Positions 1 through 5,441 of a DNA stretch of 6,150 nt are shown here, piece by piece. This DNA comes from Gammaproteobacteria bacterium TMED92 (GTDB lineage: Bacteria; Pseudomonadota; Gammaproteobacteria; Pseudomonadales; Azotimanducaceae), in NCBI GenBank assembly GCA_002170355.2, contig NHET02000017.1, positions 20,633 through 26,782 on the forward strand. Direction: 5' to 3'. The position numbers were made by a program, and so were the translations under genes. The first letter of the stretch is position 1. Every line of letters starts with the position of its first letter. The notes below the pieces were generated by a model that worked only from the letters and a program-made list of their open reading frames with translations, was not told where the DNA came from and did no database searches.

Positions 1-115
1 GATTTATTGGCGCCACCTCAGGCGTGTCGATAGCGGCGGTAGCGCCGGTTGCGGAATCGTGAATCAAGAATCCATAGTTGTCCTGCAAACATGGAAATTG
101 ATAGACCTCTAACAT
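1..115 (-). CDS. gloB: Hydroxyacylglutathione hydrolase (glyoxalase II), N-terminal part, cut by the window edge
   Basis: Only the first 38 codons lie in the window; the gene runs off the left edge. The start is ATG at 115-113 on the minus strand, preceded by a strong ribosome site AGGAG (122-126) at 6 nt spacing, which fixes the start. The peptide begins MLEVYQFPCLQDNYGFL and continues with IHDSATGATAAIDTPE. This is the typical GloB opening: a first beta strand, the DNY(G)xLI motif and the AxIDTP turn of the metallo-beta-lactamase fold. The metal-binding THxHxDH motif would lie beyond the edge and cannot be checked. Family knowledge: cytosolic GloB hydrolyses S-D-lactoylglutathione to D-lactate and glutathione, the second step of methylglyoxal detoxification. 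It is divergent from tesB, with a 116-nt gap. The identification rests on a short peptide but a distinctive one; another glyoxalase-II-like hydrolase is the main alternative. Confidence 0.82.
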   Translation of the reverse strand, partial: MLEVYQFPCLQDNYGFLIHDSATGATAAIDTPEVAPIN

Positions 116-174
116 CACTTGCTCCTGAATTTCGATTAGTTTCCCGCTGCTGACTGCAAAACATCACAATAGTT

Positions 175-204
175 TCGACGTAGCTTAGGCGACGCGCGTA
201 AAAT
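175..204 (+). promoter_or_regulatory. Candidate sigma70-type promoter for tesB in the gloB/tesB divergent gap
   Basis: TCGACG (175-180, 4 of 6 to the -35 consensus) and TAAAAT (199-204, 5 of 6 to the -10 consensus) are separated by 18 nt. A transcript would begin near 211, giving a 5' leader of about 20 nt before the tesB ATG. The remaining part of the 116-231 gap carries the gloB ribosome site. I saw no convincing minus-strand promoter there and no operator. This is consensus matching by eye, so confidence is low. Confidence 0.33.
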
Positions 205-231
205 AGGCGCAAACCGAGACTCGACGCAACC

Positions 232-1119
232 ATGAACAATCCGGTCCTGCAAGAAATACTCAACCTTATAGACGTAGAAGCCATCGAGGAGAACCTTTTT
301 CGCGGTCAAAATCACGATACCGAACATGTCTTCGGCGGTCAGGTGTTGGCGCAAGCGCTGACCGCTGCCTACAGAACCGTAGACCCAGAGCATGGACTGC
401 ATTCGTTGCATTCGTATTTCCTGAGACCCGGAGATTGGACTCGCCCTATTCTCTATGAGGTCGACCGCATTCGTGATGGCCGTTCTTTTAGTACTCGGCG
501 CGTGGCCGCGATACAAAATGGCCGCGCGATTTTTAGCCTATCGTGTTCCTGGCAGAAACAAGAGTCAGGTCTTACTCACTCCCAATCCATGCCAAATGTG
601 CCGCCACCGGAATCACTACGTGGCGATTTAGAGACCTATCAGGACGCCTACGAAAAACAACCTGAACTGAAACGCTTTAGCTTTCGCTTCGAAGCCATCG
701 ATTCAAGAGCTGTCGAAAAAACCATAATGTACAGCAACGAAGAGCGGCCGCCGCACAAACACACTTGGTTAAGAACTAGAGACCGCCTGCCTGATGACCC
801 GCAAGTTCACCTGGCTTTGTTAGCGTACATGTCAGATTTAGACTTTATGTCTACCTCGATGATGCCCCACGGCAAGATCATACGGCGGGAAGATATTCAG
901 GGCGCTAGCTTGGATCACGCGATTTGGTTTCACCGCTCGTTTCGTGCAGACGAGTGGTTGTTGTTTGCTAAAGAGTCCCCTAACGCCAGCGGCGCCAGGG
1001 GCTTTGTTAGGGGGCACTTTTTCAACCGTGAGGGTGAGCTGGTTGCTACCGCGGCCCAAGAGTGCCTCATTCGACCTAAAGGCTCGTTGCAAGCCCGTCT
1101 AGCGGCAGCTACGCCATAA
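232..1119 (+). CDS. tesB: Acyl-CoA thioesterase II (TesB), double hot-dog fold
   Basis: This 295-aa protein is close to the usual TesB length (about 285-290). Family knowledge: TesB hydrolyses medium- and long-chain acyl-CoA to free fatty acid and CoA in the cytosol. The first hot-dog domain (about 1-115) contains NLFRGQN, HVFGGQVLAQAL (32-43), the HSLHSYFLRPGD motif (57-68) and the DGRSFSTRRVAAIQNG strand (82-97). The second (about 150-285) contains LLAYMSDLDF (196-205), ASLDHAIWFHR (225-235), EWLLF and ARGFVRGHFFNREGELVATAAQ. By alignment from memory with E. coli TesB (Asp204, Thr228, Gln278), the catalytic residues are Asp202, Ser226 and Gln276, so Ser replaces Thr, a common variant. The ATG is 232. 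No good ribosome site precedes it, only a weak GAG near 216, yet the N-terminus fits the family. The stop codon faces that of the peroxiredoxin gene across two bases, leaving no room for a terminator. Confidence 0.95.
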   Translation: MNNPVLQEILNLIDVEAIEENLFRGQNHDTEHVFGGQVLAQALTAAYRTVDPEHGLHSLHSYFLRPGDWTRPILYEVDRIRDGRSFSTRRVAAIQNGRAIFSLSCSWQKQESGLTHSQSMPNVPPPESLRGDLETYQDAYEKQPELKRFSFRFEAIDSRAVEKTIMYSNEERPPHKHTWLRTRDRLPDDPQVHLALLAYMSDLDFMSTSMMPHGKIIRREDIQGASLDHAIWFHRSFRADEWLLFAKESPNASGARGFVRGHFFNREGELVATAAQECLIRPKGSLQARLAAATP

Positions 1120-1121
1120 AC

Positions 1122-1601
1122 TTACAGAGCCTCGAGTATCGCCTCTGCAGCACTGACCTCAAATTTACCTGGTGCTTCAACGGCTAATTTTGTCACCACA
1201 CCGTCGTCCACAATCATGGCGTAGCGCTGCGAACGTTGGCCTAGACCAAACCCGCTGCCGTCCATGGTGAGTCCGATCGCTTGCGTGAAATCGCCATTGC
1301 CATCACCAAGCATCAACAAGGATTCAGCGTTTTTATCTTGGCCCCAGGCGTCCATAACAAAGGCATCATTTACCGAAACACATGCGATGGTATCCACACC
1401 TTTCCCTTTAATGGTATCTGCATTGACTACGTAGCCTGGCAGATGTGCCATAGAGCAAGTGGGAGTAAACGCGCCAGGCACTGCAAACAGAACCACTTTT
1501 TTACCCGCAAATATGTCATCAGTAGTCATCGGCGTAGGCTTGCCTTCCTGCATGCTGTGCAGCGTTGCCACTGGGATTTTATCGCCTTCCTGAATGCTCA
1601 T
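1122..1601 (-). CDS. Prx5-type (AhpC/TSA-Redoxin family) peroxiredoxin
   Basis: This 159-aa thiol peroxidase matches the usual length of single-domain bacterial Prx5 proteins. Family knowledge: such enzymes reduce H2O2 and organic peroxides in the cytosol using a peroxidatic cysteine, often regenerated by glutathione/glutaredoxin. The active-site loop is VPGAFTPTCS (41-50), with Thr46 and peroxidatic Cys49. The conserved arginine is Arg126 in SQRYAMIVDDG. The segment ACVSVNDAFVM (73-83) is typical and holds the second cysteine, Cys74. The C-terminus (EVSAAEAILEAL) has no cysteine, so there is no obvious C-terminal resolving residue and no fused glutaredoxin domain. The start ATG at 1601-1599 follows AGGAG (1608-1612) at 6 nt, an excellent ribosome site. 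A candidate promoter and an inverted repeat lie in the 99-nt gap behind it, so it can probably be transcribed separately from the upstream Nudix gene. It is convergent with tesB. Confidence 0.93.
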   Translation of the reverse strand: MSIQEGDKIPVATLHSMQEGKPTPMTTDDIFAGKKVVLFAVPGAFTPTCSMAHLPGYVVNADTIKGKGVDTIACVSVNDAFVMDAWGQDKNAESLLMLGDGNGDFTQAIGLTMDGSGFGLGQRSQRYAMIVDDGVVTKLAVEAPGKFEVSAAEAILEAL

Positions 1602-1632
1602 ATCGTTCTCCTGTTATTCCTTGGGAATTACT

Positions 1633-1653
1633 CAATCGCCACCCGAGCGATTG
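1633..1653. repeat. Perfect 7-bp inverted repeat in the peroxiredoxin 5' region
   Basis: CAATCGC (1633-1639) and GCGATTG (1647-1653) are perfect inverted arms around a 7-nt centre. The repeat covers the proposed -10 element and start point of the peroxiredoxin promoter, where an operator or a 5'-leader hairpin would sit. No run of T follows on either strand, so it is a poor intrinsic terminator for the Nudix gene. A hairpin with competing CCACC/GGTGG pairing is also possible. No known regulator motif is recognised. Confidence 0.4.
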
Positions 1654-1678
1654 TGGTGGGCTTACTCTCAAGCGTCAA
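1650..1678 (-). promoter_or_regulatory. Candidate sigma70-type promoter for the peroxiredoxin gene
   Basis: Read on the minus strand, TTGACG (1678-1673, 5 of 6 to the -35 consensus) and CACAAT (1655-1650, 4 of 6 to the -10 consensus) are 17 nt apart, the optimal spacing. Transcription would begin near 1643, giving a leader of about 40 nt. The -10 element overlaps one arm of the inverted repeat at 1633-1653. Confidence 0.42.
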
Positions 1679-1700
1679 CCAGACCTCGCGCTGTGAACGC

Positions 1701-2369
1701 TCACCGCCAGGCAAATTCCGGCTGCTCAAAGTGAGCGACCCGGGTCTGTTGATCGAATAAACACACTTCACGGAATTGATAGATAAGAGCTGCAGTGGGT
1801 GCCGCAATCGCATCATCGCCAACGGGCATGCGCAGCACCGGGTGATCGCTGGTGTCGGTGTAACTCAGCTGCGGCGCGTCAACTCGACAAAACTCGCTCA
1901 GCGGGATTCGGTGCACGCTGGCGACTTCGTTCGGATCGGCTTTAGTGACTAGGCCCGAGCCACCCCAAACCACGACCGGGGTCATCGCGAAACCTGAACG
2001 GGTCACGAAATCGTCAAGGCAACCCAGAACGTTGGACTCGGGTAGTTGGACACCAACTTCCTCTTTCATCTCGCGCAGCGCAGCTGCAACTCGAGTTTCC
2101 CCTGCCTCAAGGCGACCACCAGGGAACGCCCATTGCCCAGGATGGTTGCGCAAGGATTCAGCTCGCCGAGTCAGCAGCAACGCCGCGTGATCAGACCACG
2201 AACGTGAATCTTCGATGCCGGGTAAGTCGGCGCCGGGTCCCACATCCGTCACGACGATGGCTACTGCAGCTTGACGCAATCCAGGCTGGGTCGCGGATTC
2301 AACCTTAAATTTGTTTAAACGTTGCTCAATCAGAGCACGCAGTTCCTCATCGCAAAGGATACTTTGCAT
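1701..2369 (-). CDS. Nudix hydrolase, CoA diphosphatase (NudL-like)
   Basis: Family knowledge: Nudix enzymes of this subfamily cleave CoA or acyl-CoA to acyl-4'-phosphopantetheine and 3',5'-ADP, using Mg2+ or Mn2+. In the longest frame (235 aa, from ATG 2408) the Nudix box GX5EX7REUXEEXGU runs from Gly98 to Val120, with Arg112, Glu113, Glu116 and Glu117 in place. Immediately before it is the CoA-pyrophosphatase signature, LLTRRAESLRNHPGQWAFPGG (78-98). I prefer the start at the second ATG, 2369-2367 (222 aa), because AGGAAA lies 6 nt upstream. The ATG at 2408 has no ribosome site, and its extra 13 residues (MQSESGRKIRKVV) look like translated leader. The end, VAHFEQPEFAWR, fits the family. 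It is divergent from the permease gene (63-nt gap) and lies upstream of and co-directional with the peroxiredoxin gene. CoA as substrate is inferred from the signature. Confidence 0.9.
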   Translation of the reverse strand: MQSILCDEELRALIEQRLNKFKVESATQPGLRQAAVAIVVTDVGPGADLPGIEDSRSWSDHAALLLTRRAESLRNHPGQWAFPGGRLEAGETRVAAALREMKEEVGVQLPESNVLGCLDDFVTRSGFAMTPVVVWGGSGLVTKADPNEVASVHRIPLSEFCRVDAPQLSYTDTSDHPVLRMPVGDDAIAAPTAALIYQFREVCLFDQQTRVAHFEQPEFAWR

Positions 2370-2398
2370 TACAACTTTCCTGATTTTCCTGCCAGATT

Positions 2399-2426
2399 CT
2401 GACTGCATCCGCAGCTGGGGTATAGT
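2399..2426 (+). promoter_or_regulatory. Candidate sigma70 promoter predicting a leaderless permease transcript
   Basis: CTGACT (2399-2404, 4 of 6) and TATAGT (2421-2426, 5 of 6 to the consensus) are 16 nt apart. The last base of the -10 is only 6 nt before the ATG at 2433, so the expected transcription start coincides with the A of the start codon. No ribosome site precedes that ATG. The -35 element lies inside the alternative upstream start of the divergent Nudix gene, one more reason to prefer the shorter Nudix start. Confidence 0.5.
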
Positions 2427-2432
2427 GCTCGC

Positions 2433-3320
2433 ATGGGGAGCAAAACTATTCTCGGCAATCCTGTCAGCGCGGTGGCTCCTGCACTGGGTTGCGTACTGAT
2501 GTGGTCAACCGTAGCGACGGGTTTCAAGCTCGGGCTAGCGACTTTTGCTGTGGAGCAACTACTTTTCTTGGGTACCTTGGTGTCTTGGCTGGTGTTTTTC
2601 GGCTTCGCCGCAGGCACCCAAAATCTGTCATTGGCACCGCCGGATCGAAAACTAGCGATCGGTTTAGGCCTCATCAACCCAACCGCCTATTATTTGATAC
2701 TGTTCGCAGCCTACGACCGCCTACCGGCTCATGTCGCACAACCAATAAACTACACTTGGGCGATTACTCTGGCGCTGTTGGCCGTTCCAATACTCGGTCA
2801 ACGCTTGAGTCTGCGCAGTCTCTGCGGAATTCTAGTGAGTTATACCGGAGTTGTCATGCTGGTAACAACGACACCCGAAGTAGCCGGCCCTATTGACACT
2901 TATGGAGTCGCCCTCGCCTTGCTAAGCACAGTGCTTTGGGCTGGTTATTGGCTACTAAGTACACGAAGTCAGGCAACTCCCGTCAGTCTCATGTTTTGGA
3001 GTTTTAGCGCTGCGCTACCCGTTACCACCGGCATATGCTGGTACGGTCCGGGTCTACCTAGCGTGAATTTGACGGCGCTGGGCTTTGCTGTTTGGATTGG
3101 CGCGGTGGAAATGGGCGTAACGTTCCTATTGTGGCAACGCGCACTGAAACTGGCGCACAGCAGCGCAAAAATAGCCCAGCTTATTTTTATTTCGCCTTTT
3201 CTTTCCTTATTGCTTATTTTTCTACTATTGAACGAGCCCATGAGCCTCTGGGCATTTCCAGCCCTTGTGGTCATCGTTACAGGTTTAGTGATTAGCCAGA
3301 GGGAAGAAACCGCCAGCTAA
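2433..3320 (+). CDS. DMT-superfamily permease with two EamA domains (substrate unknown)
   Basis: This 295-aa inner-membrane protein has about ten hydrophobic segments, roughly at residues 11-33, 39-60, 73-93, 99-121, 128-146, 156-175, 184-203, 213-234, 246-267 and 271-288. That is the two-fold EamA repeat (about 14-144 and 158-287) of the drug/metabolite transporter superfamily. Motifs include INPTAYYLILFAAYDRLPAH, followed by the helix AQPINYTWAITLALLAVPILGQRLS, and near the C-terminus the typical FLLLNEPMSLWAFPALVVIVTGL. Family members export amino acids, metabolites or drugs; nothing here fixes the substrate. The ATG at 2433 is the only reasonable start, because the next Met (residue 23) is inside helix 1. 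It has no ribosome site and sits where transcription should begin (see promoter). It ends 20 nt before the stop codon of the convergent crotonase gene. Confidence 0.9.
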   Translation: MGSKTILGNPVSAVAPALGCVLMWSTVATGFKLGLATFAVEQLLFLGTLVSWLVFFGFAAGTQNLSLAPPDRKLAIGLGLINPTAYYLILFAAYDRLPAHVAQPINYTWAITLALLAVPILGQRLSLRSLCGILVSYTGVVMLVTTTPEVAGPIDTYGVALALLSTVLWAGYWLLSTRSQATPVSLMFWSFSAALPVTTGICWYGPGLPSVNLTALGFAVWIGAVEMGVTFLLWQRALKLAHSSAKIAQLIFISPFLSLLLIFLLLNEPMSLWAFPALVVIVTGLVISQREETAS

Positions 3321-3340
3321 GCTTAGTCGATATTCAATAT

Positions 3341-4129
3341 TCATCGACCTCGGAACTCGGGTTTGCGTTTTTCCGCGAACGCTGCCATGCCCTCCTGCCC
3401 GTCTGCCGAAATAACCTGTGTGGCAATCGCTCGTGCTTCTAGCTCCATTTGGCTCTCTAAGCTCTCGTTAAAAGTTGTGTCCAACAATTGCTTCACTTGC
3501 GCGAATGCCTGGGTTGGGCCCGTCGCCATGCTCGCGGCCAGTTTTTGCGCAGCGCTCACGGCTTCCCCGGCTGCAACCACTTGATTTACCACGCCCCAAT
3601 CCAGCGCTTCATTGGCTTTAAGCAGGCGGTTCGTGAGCATGAGCTCCCGGGTTCGGCGATCTCCGATCTTACGTGGCATGTAGTAGGTGGAACTGCCATC
3701 TGGCGATAGTCCAGCGTTAGTGTAAGCCATAGTGAAAACAGCCTTTTCATCAGCAATAGCTAGATCTGCAGCCATGACCAGTGAAAACCCTGCCCCAGCG
3801 GCAGTGCCGTTAACTGCGGCGATGACCGGCGCACGGTTGCGAGCCAGACGCGATAATGCGAGGTGCAGATCACCGGTCATTTGCAGGATCAAAGTCCGCG
3901 CACCGGTGCCGGCAGCGACAAATTCGCCAAGATCGCCACCTGCGCAAAACGCTTTGCCCGCACCGGTTAGGACAACTGCTCGTACCTCGACATCAGCATC
4001 GATCCGCAAAACCGCATCGTGGAGCTCCCGTGCCATGCTCGGCGACATCGCATTCAATGCGTCGGGCCGTTGCAAAGTGATGGTGGCGACGCCGCCATCA
4101 ACCGCGTAATCCAGGGTTTTATATTCCAC
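3341..4129 (-). CDS. Crotonase-fold enoyl-CoA hydratase/isomerase family protein, PaaG-like isomerase type
   Basis: This 262-aa cytosolic acyl-CoA enzyme has the normal length for a single-domain crotonase. Numbering here includes one extra residue from an in-frame TTG at 4132. Family features are the N-terminal strand ATITLQRPDALNAMS, the oxyanion-hole segment GKAFCAGGDL (59-68), the second oxyanion segment NGTAAGAGFSL (108-118), GLSPDGSSTYYMPRKIG (141-157) and the C-terminal FAEKRKPEFRGR. Both hydratase glutamates (rat Glu144 and Glu164) are replaced, by Ser117 and Tyr137, while Asp145 lies where PaaG-type isomerases carry a catalytic Asp. Isomerisation or another crotonase reaction is therefore more likely than plain hydration. 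There is no ATG. TTG (4132) and GTG (4129) are adjacent candidates behind GGAGAG, and GTG has the better spacing. It is divergent from the acyl-CoA dehydrogenase operon, suggesting a shared pathway. Confidence 0.88.
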   Translation of the reverse strand: MEYKTLDYAVDGGVATITLQRPDALNAMSPSMARELHDAVLRIDADVEVRAVVLTGAGKAFCAGGDLGEFVAAGTGARTLILQMTGDLHLALSRLARNRAPVIAAVNGTAAGAGFSLVMAADLAIADEKAVFTMAYTNAGLSPDGSSTYYMPRKIGDRRTRELMLTNRLLKANEALDWGVVNQVVAAGEAVSAAQKLAASMATGPTQAFAQVKQLLDTTFNESLESQMELEARAIATQVISADGQEGMAAFAEKRKPEFRGR

Positions 4130-4182
4130 CAAACGCTCTCCGAAGTTTGTCTAGACTAAGATTTTTGTTTACCCACGTAATA

Positions 4183-4215
4183 CAGTTAGCAGCTGCGCTG
4201 ATTCTAGCGTAACTG
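4183..4215. repeat. Inverted repeat CAGTTA...TAACTG in the crotonase/ACAD divergent control region
   Basis: The 151-nt gap 4130-4280 separates two divergent acyl-CoA genes. It contains CAGTTA (4183-4188) and TAACTG (4210-4215), perfect 6-bp arms. Each is extended inward by GC (with one bulged G on the right arm), leaving about 17 nt between. An 8-bp palindrome GTCTAGAC lies at 4149-4156. Such repeats in a divergent gap may be operator half-sites for a TetR- or GntR-type regulator, but I recognise no known operator such as that of FadR or PsrA. Chance is possible. Confidence 0.3.
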
Positions 4216-4219
4216 TGGC

Positions 4220-4248
4220 TTAACTTAGATTCTACAAGTCGCTAACAT
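4220..4248 (+). promoter_or_regulatory. Candidate promoter of the acyl-CoA dehydrogenase operon
   Basis: TTAACT (4220-4225, 4 of 6) and TAACAT (4243-4248, 4 of 6) are 17 nt apart. Transcription would begin near 4255, about 26 nt before the ATG at 4281. The inverted repeat at 4183-4215 ends just upstream of the -35 element. The match is moderate and judged by eye. Confidence 0.33.
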
Positions 4249-4280
4249 TGCCACCAAATTTTTTGTTTGCGGGATTTTCG

Positions 4281-5441
4281 ATGGACATAGATCTAAGCAG
4301 TGACGACCAACACTTCCAAAACGCAGTACGACAATTTTTGACTGACAATGATTATGTGCCGGGCGACGACTACAACAAATGGCGCATGAATTGGTTTCGC
4401 CTCGCCCGAGAGCAGGGCGGCTGGGACGTTCCAAAATGGCCAGAAAAATTCGGCGGACCAGGCTGGACTCCGACCCAGCACTATATTTGGGAGCAAGAAA
4501 CCGCACGCGCGCAAACGCCGTGGGACCTACCTTTCGGCTTGTCCATGCTGGCACCTGTGTTAATGAACTATGGTAATGAAGAACAACAGCAGCGGTTTCT
4601 GCCGGACATCCGCGACCGCAAAGTAAACTGGTGCCAAGGTTACTCCGAACCCAACGCTGGGTCTGATCTTGCGAATCTTAAAACCAAGGCCGAGTTGTCG
4701 AGTGACGGCAGCCACTATGTGGTTAACGGGACTAAGATCTGGACTACACTTGCCCATATCGCCGACTGGATGTTCTGCCTAACCAGAACCGACGACAGCG
4801 GCAAAAAACAGGAAGGCGTCACCTTTTTACTCATACCCATTAAACAAGAAGGTATCGAAGTTAAGCCCATCATTACGCTTGGCGGCGCCCATTCTGTGAA
4901 TATGGTTCACCTGACCGACGTTGAGGTGCCAGTAGCGAACCGCGTTGGCGAAGAGGGCAAAGCCTGGACTTACGCCAAGGGTCTGTTGGCCCACGAGCGC
5001 ACTGGCTTGGCGGGGATATCGCGTTCGCTGGTGGCGTTGGAGAAACTCCGCAAGCAAGCTGGCAGCGTTACTCGCGGCAACGGGAGTTTGTTAGACGACC
5101 CCAGTTACCGAATGAAATTGGCAGAACTTGAGGTCGAACTTATGGCGACTGAGTTTACCGAATTACGCTCGCTCGCAAGCGCAGCCGCTGGTGCTGAGCC
5201 AGGCCCAGAGTCGTCCATTCTCAAATTGAAAGGAACAGAGATTCAGCAACGAGTACAAAAGCTCACTGTAGAAGCAGGCGGCATTTACTCAGCCGCTTGG
5301 GGAGCCACTCCGTTAGGGCATAAGTTCGCCCGCGGCGGAATGTCTGCCTACCTGGCGAGCCGCGCGTACACCATTTACGGCGGCGCATCAGAAGTGCAAC
5401 GGGACGTCGTCGCGAAAAACGTATTGGGACTGAAAAAATGA
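4281..5441 (+). CDS. Acyl-CoA dehydrogenase, large subunit of a PimC/PimD-like heteromeric pair
   Basis: This 386-aa FAD flavoprotein has typical ACAD length. Family knowledge: it oxidises acyl-CoA to trans-2-enoyl-CoA and passes electrons to ETF. The N-terminal helical domain (about 1-115) includes [15 protein letters not shown]. The middle beta domain has the FAD/substrate motif [18 protein letters not shown] (118-135), [22 protein letters not shown] and [19 protein letters not shown]. The C-terminal helical domain ends in [21 protein letters not shown] (363-383). The position of the MCAD-type catalytic glutamate there is Gly (YGG). A Glu in [11 protein letters not shown] (Glu239) instead lies where isovaleryl-CoA and long-chain ACADs carry their catalytic base. 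The start is ATG 4281, behind a weak GGGA; the frame is open upstream but the extra residues do not look like family. The stop overlaps the next gene by 4 nt (ATGA). The chain-length substrate cannot be told; PimC-like is an inference from sequence character and pairing. Confidence 0.92.
   Translation: MDIDLSSDDQHFQNAVRQFLTDNDYVPGDDYNKWRMNWFRLAREQGGWDVPKWPEKFGGPGWTPTQHYIWEQETARAQTPWDLPFGLSMLAPVLMNYGNEEQQQRFLPDIRDRKVNWCQGYSEPNAGSDLANLKTKAELSSDGSHYVVNGTKIWTTLAHIADWMFCLTRTDDSGKKQEGVTFLLIPIKQEGIEVKPIITLGGAHSVNMVHLTDVEVPVANRVGEEGKAWTYAKGLLAHERTGLAGISRSLVALEKLRKQAGSVTRGNGSLLDDPSYRMKLAELEVELMATEFTELRSLASAAAGAEPGPESSILKLKGTEIQQRVQKLTVEAGGIYSAAWGATPLGHKFARGGMSAYLASRAYTIYGGASEVQRDVVAKNVLGLKK

Noticed and set aside
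18..284. Minus-strand open frame of 88 codons over the gloB/tesB gap
   Set aside because: It is rich in Arg and Ser without family features, and it overlaps the real gloB start in another frame and the tesB start.
136..516. Minus-strand open frame of 126 codons inside tesB
   Set aside because: It lies antisense to the well-supported tesB and has no recognisable motif.
1281..1760. Plus-strand open frame of 159 codons opposite the peroxiredoxin gene
   Set aside because: It is a shadow of a gene with intact catalytic motifs; its composition (many His, Cys, Arg) is not protein-like.
1628..1822. Minus-strand frame that could be a shifted C-terminal extension of the Nudix protein
   Set aside because: The Nudix frame ends naturally in VAHFEQPEFAWR, as in its family, so no frameshift is needed.
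3327..3347. AT-rich palindrome (ATATT-C-AATAT, with outer TCGAT/ATCGA) between the permease and crotonase stop codons, considered as a bidirectional terminator
   Set aside because: The stem is weak and AT-rich and there is no U-run on either side.
4248..4280. TTG start giving the large ACAD 11 more residues (MPPNFLFAGFS)
   Set aside because: ATG 4281 begins the typical ACAD N-terminus; the extension covers the predicted leader and has no ribosome site.
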